Part shown: one piece after another, positions 33,881 to 45,504 of the stretch
Position numbering within the stretch: position 1 is the first letter of the stretch
How the letters are laid out: every line of letters begins with the position of its first letter
Assembly (NCBI GenBank): GCA_037043455.1
Contig: JAWPHD010000001.1
Coordinates: 1,054,001-1,118,000 of the forward strand
From: Cyrtodaria siliqua
Taxonomy: Eukaryota; Mollusca; Bivalvia; Adapedonta; Hiatellidae
Length of the DNA: 64,000 nt
Reading direction: 5' to 3'
The notes under the pieces: model-generated
What the model was told of the DNA's origin: nothing
What the model saw: only the letters and a program-made list of their open reading frames with translations
The model's database searches: none
Translations under genes and position numbers: made by a program

Positions 33881-34234
33881 CATAGAATGTTATATAGCAC
33901 GGTGGCGTTACTTGTGCAGTGTGGCGGCAGTACAACGTCTCCCCGCGCTTGCAATCAGGACTGTTATTCATTTTCATTTTCAATTGCTTTTATCTTCTTA
34001 CTGCATTTTGGATTCAGGGTAGCCACTATTCCGGCCTATAAAAGGTCTGGTATTGTTTAACCACCCATAGGATATGTTGTCTGCTTTTTAATTTAGTCTT
34101 TTGGCTGTTACTTGTGATGCGCAGGCTTAATAACCGCTGCTCCCAACTAAATTGCAATTTGTTTATTTCGCTCTTCTGTGGATATAATTTTGTTAGATAC
34201 TGGGACCATACGCTGCTGGACATTGACTTTATGA

Positions 34235-34390
34235 ATATTGAGATCTGCTCAACCCGGGGCTAGTGGGCGTGAGCGGTAGCAAGCATATTTCACTACCGTT
34301 CATGAACAGTCTCAATCAAACCGAGACTGCAATATTTCGTAAGTATCGTGTTCGGCAGTTTCCAAAGGTCCTCTCTCATACTCTTTTGTA
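34235..34390 (-). repeat. Double-hairpin repeat next to PLE fragment
   Basis: Minus-strand copy with TGAACGGTAG opposite CTACCGCTCA and the perfect hairpin 1. It ends at 'GAGTATGAGAGAGGACC', directly followed (on the minus strand, upstream) by PLE coding sequence. Confidence 0.75.
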
Positions 34391-34780
34391 TATTTTGTAG
34401 AGAAATCATTAATACTTTTAGATGAAACTTGGCGTTTATTACAAATTTTATCAAGAACGTCTCCTGCCTTTTTATAGACCAAAATATATGAAAAAATGAG
34501 TTTTTATAAGTTTTAGCACAATATGGTTTAACGTGATCTTTAACGGCAGTAACACAAGAAGTTAAAAGTGTGAAGATGTGTGTGATGGTGCAGGCACAAT
34601 AATTCGATATGAAACGGGCCTTATACGGATTTGTATGTAATTTAGGAATCCAGTACATAGTTGGCAGTTTGTTTTGGTTTTCGTCTTCCCCAGCCTTAAA
34701 ACCCTTTTACGAGCGTAATATGTTTTTGTTTGCTCGATAACATATGCGTCTGCACAAATTAAATCTGGAGTCATCCGCAA
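34391..34780 (-). pseudogene. Penelope-like RT fragment
   Basis: Minus-strand frame with TMYWIPKLH-like start (about 34665), NPYKARFISNYCACT, LLTSCVTAVKDHV and IFWSIKRQE. This corresponds to the 2690-2880 part of the copy at 1944-4200. It is cut on its C-terminal side exactly at a hairpin repeat. Confidence 0.75.
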
Positions 34781-35519
34781 AAACTAGACATTCTAATTGG
34801 TTTTAAGGAGACATACAATAGAAATCAAGTTAACACGAAATATGTTTACCGGTGCCTACGAACAGACTTAACAGTTAACGTTACATATTCTGTCAAATAA
34901 AAGGCTGCATATAGAGTATGCTAATAATAATCCGCTAGGAATTAAAGAAGTCATCACCCCTGTTTTAGAATGCAAAGATATGTTAAACAATAGACAATGA
35001 ATGTAAATATATGCATTACACGGCAATATACATGGTTCTCTTAGTCTTACATAATTAGAAATATAAATTAGCAATAACTAGTTTTAAGTGAACGGGCGAC
35101 TAAATGGAGAATACACGACATCAAACAGTGACGTATTTGGTAAGGGCAATGATGTCCATACATGCTGTATCAGTGCAGAATGTCTGTGACACTATCAACA
35201 GCGTTTTTTTTTTATAATGTGATTGTAAATGATGAGTGTGGTTTCAGATATTGACTGTCTAGTATACAATCGACCATAAACACACACTAATGTAATGTTT
35301 TGTGTTTTTTCCTACAGGGATTTTATCCGGTCGCCATTAATTTGACCGTAACGTTGAATTAAGCTTAATGGCGCATCAATACACATTTTATACCTATATG
35401 GCGACTGTATGAATTAACATTCCAGAAACATCCTCCATTTTTATAAAGAATAGGTCAAGAACGATCTTGAGTAGTGTGGCGGAAGTAAAACGTCTCACCG
35501 TGCTTGCAATCAGAACTAC

Positions 35520-35890
35520 TATTCATTCCAATCTTTTGAGATCGCTGAACCCGATATTTACATACAGATATCGGTGGTACATTCGCAAATACTTAGATCT
35601 CTTACTTAAATTTCGAATAGTTGGTTCCACTACTCCAGCCTTTAAGGGCTCTTGAGTATTGTTAAATTAGCCTGTAGTGTTATTTTTTACTGGTCCATTA
35701 GGACCAACGAGCCCAATATAGGTGGCTTTGAAGTCGAATACCGCTTAAGCCGGTGCTAGGGGGCGTGAGAAGTGTTGCTTCTTTCATTACTTCTCATGAA
35801 CAGACTCAATAAAACCGAGTCTGCTGCTTTATTCTCTTAATTGTGTTTGTTGCTCTCAAAGGATCACCTTTATCAGTATTTATTAGATAT
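35520..35890. repeat. PLE-linked repeats: 'GATCGCTGA' box and double-hairpin copy
   Basis: 35525-35660 contains 'GAGATCGCTGAACCCGATA' and 'TATCGGTGGTACATT', recurring (inverted) near 43900-44000 and partly at 40430. 35680-35890 is a minus-strand double-hairpin copy of the CAGACTC...GAGTCTG subfamily. Confidence 0.65.
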
Positions 35891-36164
35891 ATTGTCTGCT
35901 TTTATAATTAAGTCGTTTGATTGTTGCTTGTGATACGCAGGCTTCATAACTTCTGTTCCAAACTAAATGGCATTTTTGCACAATTCGCCCAATGTGTTCT
36001 CGTTTAGGGCAAAATATTTTGTAATCAACTGAGACCATATGCCGCTAGCCATGGAATTCTATGAAAATACCACACTGAAGGTTCATGGTCACCGTCATAT
36101 GCATACCATATTTAAGATGCTCAAATGTTCGTACTATTGACATTTTAAATATTGAATTCTGCTC

Positions 36165-36300
36165 AACCCGGGGATAAAGGTTCTGAGCGGTAGCTAGTAT
36201 GTTTCACAACCGTTCATGAACAGTCGCAGTCAAACCGAGGCTGCAATATTTTTTATATTTATCGTGTTTGGCGATTTCCAAATATCTCCTTTCATAGTCT
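36165..36300 (-). repeat. Double-hairpin repeat, eroded
   Basis: Hairpin 1 is damaged (CAGCCTCGG against GCGACTG). Hairpin 2 reads TGAACGGTTG against AGCTACCGCTCA. Confidence 0.6.
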
Positions 36301-36870
36301 TTTTAACTACAAAAATGAAGTCTCTGCGATACACGTATAATACTGTTGCAGTAATAAACGCATTATAAATACTAGTCAAAAGTACCCACCTAAACATTAT
36401 GTCAATAATATTCTCAATGATATCTGAATTTACAAGAATTACCTCTACAAATGCGTTTGCAATAGACATTTCCGAAATCTTTAATATTAACGCTGATTTA
36501 AAATTACATGTACTTGAATTTTAATCGATCTTAATTTTAATATACGAGTAGACTGAAAGTTTGCATACACGTTTATCTTTGTTACCTTATTTCCTGCCAG
36601 TCTTAAGACGTGTATATTTTCCGACTCCTGTTATGTGTTGTATCAGCACATTTCTTATTTTTATATAAAAGCAGGGAAACTCTCCAATGATGTAAAAAAT
36701 CGAACCAAAAATAAATATTTTACAAAATATTTGTCAAAACAAAATACTTATCACACAAGTATTCTAAAATATATTTAAATTAAGAAAATTAGCTAAGATA
36801 CAAACGTGATTAATTAGGCATTTTGATCTATGTATAAATCCTTTAAGATAACACTTTTTTTATAGTAAAC

Positions 36871-37617
36871 TTTGGGACCAACGAGCCCAATATAGGTGGC
36901 TTTGAAGTCGAATACCGCTTAAGCCGGTGCTAGGGGGCGTGAGAGGTGTTGCTTCTTTCATTACTTCTCATGGACAGTCTCAATAAAACCGAGTCTGCTA
37001 CTTTATTCTCTTAATTGTGTTTGTTGCTCTCAAAGGATCACCTTTATCAGTATTTATTAACATTCACACTAGCGTTCGTTTAATGCAGTAAGGCGGCTGT
37101 AAAAAGTCTCCCCGTGCTACGAATCACTAGTGTTATTTTTACTGGTCCTTTGGGACCAACGAACCCAATATAGGTGACTTTGAAGTAGAATACCGCTTAA
37201 GCCGGTGCTAGGGGGCGTGAGAGGTGTAACTTCTTTCATTACTTCTCATGAACAGACTCAATAAAACTGAGTCTGCTGCTTTATTCTCTTAATTGTGTTT
37301 GTTGCTCTCAAAGGATCACCTTTATCAGTATTTATTAACATTCACACTAGCGTTCGTTTAATGCAGTAAGGCGGCTGTAAAAAGTCTCCCCGTGCTACGA
37401 ATCACTAGTGTTATTTTTACTGGTCCTTTGGGACCAACGAACCCAATATAGGTGACTTTGAAGTAGAATACCGCTTAAGCCGGTGCTAGGGGGCGTGAGA
37501 GGTGTAACTTCTTTCATTACTTCTCATGAACAGACTCAATAAAACTGAGTCTGCTGCTTTATTCTCTTAATTGTGTTTGTTGCTCCCAAAGGATCACCTT
37601 TATCAGTATTTGTTAGT
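36871..37617 (-). repeat. 278-bp tandem array of the hairpin repeat (2.7 units)
   Basis: The phrase 'GGGACCAACGA' starts at 36874, 37152 and 37430, an exact 278-bp period. Each unit (minus orientation) contains the hairpins CAGACTC...GAGTCTG and TGAGAAGT...ACTTCTCA, the 'CACGCCCCCTAGCACCGG' tail, and a third hairpin TGGTCC-tttg-GGACCA. The second and third units are almost identical. It is inserted in the duplicated segment, between sequences that are joined in copy A near 4720. Confidence 0.92.
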
Positions 37618-38835
37618 ATGGTGAAATAGGGAGATTACCATCATGTCCTCGCCACGCCATTCAGATACCTTCCTTTAAAGAACAGTAGCAAATGTTTAGT
37701 GTCACTGTTTTAGTAAATCATAAAATTATATTTGACAAACTTACAATTAATAAAATCCTAAATAATCAGTGCATAATGAATGTAAAGTGCTACCAGGGTA
37801 ATAAATCCTGTTTCTGTTTTTATACCTTTCATTTGTTATATTGTAATTGCTTGCTGCTTTTGTGTTGTTTCTTGCGATTACTCTTCTCATATTCCATGTC
37901 TAACACCTGAATATAAATATGTAAGGACAAAATAGAACATTAACTATATATTTTATATAGTATGTATCATATTCAAGCAATCATCGTAACGTTATTTAAT
38001 TACATTCCAAGAATTTCAGAAATAGCTCACCATTGATAGCGATCCCATTAACGTATATTCAAAAGAAAGAAAAGAATTCCAGCAATGCCATGTGCGAAAA
38101 TGATCGAAATAGATAAAAACGTCAGACGCCATCAATAATAAGTACGTTTTTTGTTTGTTGTTGTTTTGTTTTTCAAAAAACATATGCCACGCCTATTTCT
38201 CAACAAACAAACGATGTTTCTATTTGTGTAACTTCATAGTTTCTTTTTCTTGAAATTAACATGATTGAGGACCACATGTAAAATAATTGTTCCTTTTTAG
38301 AATGTTTAAAATAAATAAACGGTAAGGCGGTAATTAAGGTTTACACATTACATTCTTTCATGGCGATATTTACGAATAAACTCTGCAAAACATGCTTACT
38401 TTGTAAATTGATTTAAACATAACTCTGTCTACGTGATAAAACATTTTTTCCCACAATGACATGATACTAAATCCCTTGGAAGCAATGAACACAGACAAGA
38501 TAGGAAACGCAGCAGGCTTTGTTTTATTGAGTCTGTTCATTAGATGCAATATACTATGCAACATAGCTAATTCCCACTAGCGCCGCCTATTGGTAATCTA
38601 CTTTAAAGGCAAAACGATTAGGCTGAAATATCCCCAAAGCAGCAGTAAATTACATAATATTTTACACCAATCACATTAGGCTTACCGAGAGATACTGGAC
38701 TACTTAAAGAAGTGGTGTTCAGCATTCAAACATGTCACTTAACAGACAAATTAGCTCAAAAGATGGTGAATACAATTATGTATTGATTGATTTAATGTCT
38801 TTATTAAGCATATTAGTTTACTCTGAAAGAGAATA

Positions 38836-39357
38836 TAGCGACACAGCCAAACAATCTTTATTATTGAGAGTTCGGAACGACTTGGAAAAGGGTCCACGAA
38901 TTATCAAAATCGGATGATAAACAAAGAAGATATGATCGTTTGAAGGTTCTGTTGAAACGGACATGGAAGCCGCCATTTTTAGAGCTATGACATCCCAGTT
39001 CTAAATGACCATATATGGAATAATGATAAATATGAACGTTACTCATTTATATGGGGAAAAATTAAAGTAACTGTATGAATAATATCTATAACTAATGGCG
39101 ATAATGCTTTTTATTACCAGTTAAGGAGTTTGCATTCATTTTCAGTGATTTGTTTTGCTTTAAATGATATTTATCAATATTTCATATATGGTCATACATA
39201 ACGTCACAGTTTTTAAAATGGCGGCTCCCATATCCATTTTAAAAGAACCTTCAAATGGTCATATTTTGTTTGTTTATCATCCGATTTGGATAATTCTTTC
39301 GCCTTTTTGCAAGTTTTTCAGAGCTCCAATAGAAAAGCATGTTTGACTGTGTCGCTA
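38836..39357. mobile_element. 522-bp foldback element
   Basis: The ends are TAGCGACACAGCCAAAC and GTTTGACTGTGTCGCTA. The arms (~190 bp each) match imperfectly and include 'AAATCGGATGATAAACAAA' facing its inverse and 'GAAGCCGCCATTTT' facing 'AAAATGGCGGCTC'. It is absent from copy A at the equivalent point (about 6032), so it is a true insertion. Confidence 0.85.
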
Positions 39358-40094
39358 CATTAACTTAAATAACTAGCAATATAATTGTAAATCTGTTCAC
39401 GACGGATGTTCTTTTACAGCTATAAGAAAAACATCAAATCACGGTGGCTGTACGGTTACATATTTTTGACTTTTAGTTAAACTATTTGGCTTTGAATTTT
39501 ATTAGTCTTTGTAGACCAAGTTATGGCGGTCGAACGGATAGACGGGACGGACGACAGAAGCAACGTCAAGCTCCATTTGACCTTGACCGCTTGGGGTTTA
39601 AAACAGGTTCTAGGAGTGCATCAAACCTCACTGTTACCCTATTGTCATACCAATAAAGTAAATAAAGAAACCCCCGCCAAGCTATATCCTCTAACACACA
39701 TACAGCATTAATTGGCAATATACGTATGACACAAAGATGATCATGTATATATAAACATAAAAAGCGTATACATCTGTAATATTTGAACGCTGTACAAACT
39801 AAAATTTCGCTTGAAAAGTGTGTTCTCTTAGCTTTGACAAATTTTACTTGTACAGATATATACTGAAGAAACAAAAACATATTCTGAAAAGTTCGTATCC
39901 CGAAACTACTGAACACGCAATTTGTGATGAAATGTAGTGACTTTCGGAAATTTTACATATACTCAGTTTTACCCCCTTGACCTTCTGCATATAAACTTGA
40001 CTTTATCTTTGAATTCATTTTGCGTTTTGTAGAGACTATATCGGTCAACAGTTTAATTCATGCACCTCTCTTGTATTTGAAAATAGATGATTAA

Positions 40095-40175
40095 GGCTTT
40101 CCATGAACGGTATTGAAACATGCTTGCTACCGTTCATGCCCCCTGGACCCGGGTTGAGCAGAACTCAGTATTTAA
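40095..40175 (+). repeat. Double-hairpin repeat, 3' part only
   Basis: Hairpin 2 is TGAACGGTA...TACCGTTCA (a base-pair change on both sides relative to TGAGCGGTA...TACCGCTCA), followed by 'TGCCCCCTGGACCCGGG' and 'TTGAGCAGAACTCA'. Confidence 0.7.
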
Positions 40176-40578
40176 AATGTTAATATTAAAAACATTTTGA
40201 GTCATCCAAAAGATATTATGCACATAGCGGTGAACATGGCATTTTCAATTTGGTATATTCATACCATTACATGCCCAGCGGCGTATGGTCCTAGTTTCTA
40301 ACAAATGCTTGCCCTAAACAAGAAACAATGGACGAAATAAACATAATGCGATTTAGTTGGGAGCAAAGCTTATGAAGCCTGCGTATTACAAGTAACAGTC
40401 AAAATACTAAACTGAAACGCAGACAACATATCCGGCTCAGCGATCTTCAAAGATCGGAATAAATAACAGTTCTGAATGCTAGCTTGCATGGGGAGATGTT
40501 TTGCCGCCAGCACACTGCACAGGCAACACTACTGTGATATGAAAGGGGGACTTTGAAAATATGCTTGCTACCGTTCAT

Positions 40579-40648
40579 GCGGATAATGATAGTGATGGTG
40601 GTGGTGATGGTGGTGGTGGTGGTGGTTTTAGCAGTAATAGTAGTATTG

Positions 40649-40680
<32 letters not shown>

Positions 40681-40925
40681 TGTAATCGTAGTAGTAGCAA
40701 TAGTAGCGGTAGCAGCAGAAGTGGTAGTAGCAGTAGCAGTAGTTGTAGTAGTAGTGATATTAGTAGCAGCAGTAACAGTAGTATCAGTAGTAGTAGCGGT
40801 AGTAGTAATAGTAGTAGCAGTAGCAGTAGAATTGTATAAGTAGTATTAGTATTAGTAGTATTAGCAGCAACAGTAGCAACATCATCATCAGCATCATCAG
40901 CAGCAGCAGCAGCAATAACAGAAGT
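40579..40925. repeat. Compound GGT/TAG/CAG trinucleotide tract
   Basis: About 350 bp of triplet repeats. All long frames over it (poly-V, poly-S, poly-L) are artefacts. Confidence 0.95.
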
Positions 40926-41379
40926 TGTAGCAGTAGAAAAAGATATAGCATTTTTAACTAAATCATGGTTTGTTACTGGTTCGATCTGCCTGGTTTTCAA
41001 ACTTATCCGAGTTTTCATTGATATTAACAATCTCGTAAAGTTTGGTAAAAATTGGATGAAATCGTCTTAAAGAGGCAAAATATAGCATTTTTAATTAAAT
41101 CCCATAACTGCGCTGTTTTAAGACCTATCTGGCTGGTTTTCAAACACATCCGAGCTTCCATTAACATTACAATCTGATGACGATTGGTAAAGATCGGATG
41201 AAAAATGAAGGCCCTATCGTCTTAACGATGCAAAATATAACATGTGTTCTCTTGTTTCTCAGGCTTCTGCCAAGTCACTGAGTACCTTCTTTGTGGCTTT
41301 CTATGCTATTGTGTTTTGTATTTATATGTACTCGATATCTTTGTGTTTTACTTATATTGCCTATAAACTCTGCCTTTTT

Positions 41380-41640
41380 AGTTAGAGAATAGTTCATGGC
41401 GGGGATTTCTTTATTTACACTGTCCCGTTTTATTGGGATGACAGTAGGGTAAGTGTGAGTTTTGGTGCACCCTACAACCTGGTTTAAACTCCCAGCGGCC
41501 TCTTTTGCCACTGACCGTTCCAAGGCGGAAGCCCTATTGTCAACTATTTGTGTTAGTGATGTCTTATTTGACCTTTTATTCATCGTTAAAATTGTTCTTT
41601 GTTTATGTGTGTTTGTGTGTTGTCCGTGAATGCAACTTTT
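41380..41640 (-). repeat. Interspersed repeat R1, minus-strand copy
   Basis: Carries both halves ('GGGATGACAGTAGGGTAAG', 'GGTTTAAACTCCCAGCGG', then 'GTTTGTGTGTTGTCCGTG'). Confidence 0.65.
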
Positions 41641-41754
41641 TTTGTTATATAATTACATATTATTAATAACTAATAAGTATTTATAAACTTGACGTGACGT
41701 TGTTTTTGTCTCGCCTTTTCGCGGCGGCGGTGACGTCAACATTCAAGTTTTGAA

Positions 41755-42480
41755 TTTAGGTCATTTTCTCACCAACTGTATACACTAGACCTTTCAAACT
41801 ATGTTTATAATTGTATCTTGGGTGGTACATCGCAATTTGACAAAGCAAATGTGGAAGTGACCTTGACCCTCCAAGCAAAGGGCAGATAACTTAATAATTT
41901 TTAGGTTCAACTTTTGCGTTTAGGTCACGTTTTCACAAACTGTATGCACTAGACCTTTAACACTTTGCTTATAGTTGTATCTTGAGGGTATATCGCAACG
42001 GGAGAAAGCAAATGTGGAAGTAAACTTGACCCTCTAAGCAAAGGGCAGATAAATTAATAATTGTACGTTCAACTTTTGCGTTGAGGTCTATTTCGCGCAA
42101 ACAGTATGAACTACACTTTCAAACTTTCTTTATAGTTGTATCTAGGGTGGTACATCCCAACGTGACAAAGCAGATGTGGATGTGACCTTGACTTTTCTTG
42201 TTTGTCTGTTTGCGAGTTTGTTTCTGTGTTTTGTGGTTGACTGTCCTCCTTGAATGCTACTTTCCCTGTCCGATCTTTTTATATTTCTCCAAGCCAAGGG
42301 CAGATAACCTGATAATTTTTACCTTCAACTATGGGCGTTTAGGTCACTTTTTCACAAACTGTATGCACTAAGACCTTTCAAACTTTGCTTATAGTTGTAT
42401 CTTGAGTGGTACATTGCAACGTGAGAAAGAAAATGTGGATGTGACCTTGATCATCCAAACAAAGGCAGATAACTTTAATT
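41755..42480. repeat. ~163-bp tandem repeat, four units, one interrupted
   Basis: The phrase 'AGGTCAC-TTTTCACAAACTG' (with variants) begins near 41760, 41924, 42086 and 42343. The third interval is longer by ~94 bp because an R1 half-repeat (42194-42291) is inserted. Units also share 'TATAGTTGTATCTTGAG' and 'AAAGGGCAGATAA'. Confidence 0.85.
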
Positions 42481-42959
42481 GTTACATTTACATCACTTTC
42501 TAATGAACTATAATTATGCACCAGATGTTTTAAACATAATATATAGCTTAATCTTTGGAAGAGAAACTATTCTATTTAGACATAGTTGTGTCTTGAGTAG
42601 TGCATCTTTTTGGACATATTGATTTCATCTATGACCTTGACCTACTTTTGGAGCTGATGATGTTTAACTCTTATGGCCAAGGGCCTTCGATTTGCATCCG
42701 ATCTTTACCAAACGTTAACAGATTGTTAATATCAATAAAAGCTCGGACAAGTTCGAAAACCAGCCAGATCGGACCAGTAACAGCGGAGTTATGGCCCTTG
42801 ATTTAGTTAAAAATGCTATATTTTGCCTCGTTAATGCGAAAGAAATTTCATTTTTCATCTGATCTTTACCAAACTTTACCAGATATTTTGCCTTTTTTTA
42901 TTATCAGTATATTTCTTTTTGTTTAATTTTTTTTAATAGATTTATATATTTTTGAGATG

Positions 42960-42993
42960 TTTGTTTTTTATTATTATTATTTTTTGATATCAT

Positions 42994-43030
<37 letters not shown>

Positions 43031-43170
43031 TTTGATTGATTCGCTGATTTTTTTTTTTAATGATTTCTTTGATTTTTTAATTAATTTTTTTTCAAATGTT
43101 TTATTTATTTTTAAATATTTTTTATTTAATTTTTTTCATTGTTTTTATGTTTATATTTCTTTATATGTTT
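42960..43170. repeat. T-rich low-complexity tract with (TTTA)n
   Basis: Includes a (TTTA)n run at about 42992-43030. The Phe/Tyr/Ile-rich frame here is not a gene. Confidence 0.9.
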
Positions 43171-43514
43171 TTGTGTTTATGTCGTGTTAACAGGAAGCAT
43201 TGCTATGATTTCTAGTTGTGCATATTGGGTTTTTTTTCGGTTCGTTGATTTTTGGTGGAGTTACGGACCCTTGACAAATTTTTAGTTTTAAATTTCTTGT
43301 CAGCGTTACTGCTCCTAAACGCCTTGTTGGATTTCGACGAAACTTGGCAGGAAGCGAGAGTAAAGGGAATGTTTTAACAGAAGTACTGATGGGAAATTTA
43401 TGTCGACAAGCCTTGATATAAGAGCCGTTTTAGCAAGTAGATGTCCACAGGCTCTCTTGGGCCTCTTGTTTTTAATATAATGGCATTTTGTTTTTACACA
43501 AATAAACTTAAAAG

Positions 43515-44620
43515 AGCATGGTAATGGACCTCGGTTTGATTGAGACTGTTCATGAACGGTAGTGAAATATGCTAGCTACCGCTCACGCCCTCTAGCCCCG
43601 GTTTGAGCAGAGCTCAATATTCATAAAATCAATAGTACATCATTTTAACCATCCCGAAGATGGCATGCATATTGCGGTGGACATAGAGATTTTCTTCCCC
43701 CATGTCCAGCGGCGTATGGTCCCAGTATCTAACAAAATACTATTCCCAGAAGAGCGAAATAAACAAAATGGAATTTAGTTGGGAGCAGCGGTTATGAAGC
43801 CTGCATATTACAAATAACAGCCAAAAGACTAAATTAAAAAGCAGACAACATATACTATGAGAGGTTTAACAATACCCTGCGCCTTTTATCGGCCGGAGTA
43901 GTGGAACCACCGAATCGAAAATTAAGTAAGAAAACAAAAGAAATTGAAAATGTACCACCGATAACTAAATATAAGTATCGGGCTCAGCGATCTCTAAATA
44001 TCGAATGAATAACAGTCCCGATTGCAAGCGCGTGAGACGTTTTAGTGCCGCCACACTGCACAAGCAACGCCACTGTGCTATATAAAAATGTCATCTCAGC
44101 AAACTCCAAACTGCATTGTTTTTAGCTATTAAAATGTTTACATACTTCCATTTAAGCATCATTGACCTTTTTATTTTTAAGTCCAGGCCCCGTTAGGCGA
44201 AACGTGAATCCTCGAATTTCTTTTTTATCATTATAAATACATTGATGTCGACATAATAGGATTGGCGGGGTAACATTACAAATAAATGCTGCTCTCCGGT
44301 GACGTCACTGCAACAGATGACATTACAATTGTGTACGACATCGCAAAATACTAAATAGCAGTATGTTAGGGAAATGTTAACATTGGGGCCTAACAAGAGG
44401 TATAATAGTAACCATTGATACACAGACCTACTAGTAAGTATAGTTTACATGGTCCTTTGAACCCAGTGAAACAAACAAGAGAAGCAAGTAACATACTTGA
44501 TTTTACTGAATCTGTTCATTAGGGATAAAATAAGAGACAACACATCTTATGTTCGGCTTAAACGGTATTCTACTGTACAATCATAGTGATTGGGCTCGGT
44601 GATCCCAAGAGATCAAATAA
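43515..44620. repeat. PLE-linked repeat cluster
   Basis: 43530-43690 is a double-hairpin copy (its 5' part, including the left arm of hairpin 1, is missing) plus 'CATCCCGAAGATGG'. 43870-44060 is the 'ATCGG...CTCAGCGATC' box. 44228-44362 is the repeat shared with 11155. 44425-44620 has 'TTGATTTTACTGAATCTGTT' and 'GTGATCCCAAGAGATCA'. No genes. Confidence 0.6.
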
Positions 44621-44661
44621 CACTACTGCAAAACAATCCCCAGGGATCAAATAACACTACT

Positions 44662-45491
44662 AAAGGTAAATCAAATATTCTACCCTCAATTTTTGAAGTC
44701 AGTAGTTGAAATTCCAAATAATTCTCAAATGAAATGGCAAGCAGATTTGGAATGCGCATTGACTAGTGAAGATTGGGCAATTCTATATACGCAACCTTTC
44801 CGTATAACAGATGACTCATATCTTCAATCCTTACAATTTAAAATTAGTCATCGAATTATTTTCACAAATGCAAGATTATATAAATGTGGAATGTCTGAAA
44901 CTGAGCTTTGCACATTTTGTAATAATTCCAAAGAAACATTGTTGCATTTATTTTATGATTGTATGTCAGCCAAAAATATATTAATAAAGTTGTTTAGTGA
45001 TTTATTTGAAAAATGCAATATTTCAATAGAATTAAAACCGGAGTCCATTTTTCTTGGCACACCATGCTCAACAGATATTGATTATATTTTGTATTTAGTT
45101 GTGCTTATCTATAAGAAGTATGTCTATTCTTGCAAACTGAGAAAATGTCTTCCTAACTATACGATATTTTTAGAGCAAGTGAAAAGTTACAGAGCTATGG
45201 AACTATTCTCAACATATATGTACCCCTTATACAAATCTAATGCAATTAAATCAAGGTGGAATGCAGTTCAAAATATGTTGTGATATAAGCTGTGTAAAAT
45301 GTTTGTGATACATTAGTTCTACTGCTTTTATTTACAACTGGAAGGAAGTTAAATTCATTCCACATATTTAATGAAGTTATAATTTACTATAGGAGCAGGT
45401 AGACTATAATGTAGACTATAATGCATCTATATATGTATGGTATAAAAATGTTTGTACACTTGATATTCAAATAAAATGTTAAAAACAAAAA
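44662..45491 (+). mobile_element. 3' fragment of the L1/Tx1-type LINE, with TSD
   Basis: Almost identical to the 3' ~800 bp of the LINE at 18772-21038. The flanks carry AAATAACACTACT (44649-44661 and 45492-45504). An AATAAA signal and an A-rich tail precede the right repeat. The target is a PLE-linked box B. Confidence 0.93.
44693..45283 (+). pseudogene. LINE ORF2 C-terminus, truncated copy
   Basis: A 196-residue open frame identical to the C-terminal part of the other copy except for a handful of residues (for example KISHR for KVSHR, YDCM for YECM, CNISIE for CNIIIE). It keeps the zinc motif (CGMSETELCTFC...HLFYDC) but has no RT catalytic segments. The first Met is internal to the original protein. 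Confidence 0.92.
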
Positions 45492-45504
45492 AAATAACAC
45501 TACT

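Larger units (their letters stand above)
36540..40055. repeat. Dispersed duplicated segment, copy B
   Basis: Collinear with 4440-8705. Copy-specific insertions: the 278-bp tandem array (36871-37617) and the foldback at 38836-39357. It retains the empty mariner site near 40035. No genes lie within it. Confidence 0.75.

Noticed and set aside
36871..37617. Hammerhead ribozyme in the 278-bp repeat
   Set aside because: The hairpins TGGTCC/GGACCA and following CGAAC recall one, but the CUGANGA and GAAA core strings could not be placed on either strand.
40553..41030. Poly-Val, poly-Ser and poly-Leu frames on both strands
   Set aside because: Same reason: a triplet repeat tract keeps all frames open.
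42957..43190. Phe/Tyr/Ile-rich 77-codon membrane protein
   Set aside because: Low-complexity T-rich DNA with a TTTA repeat.
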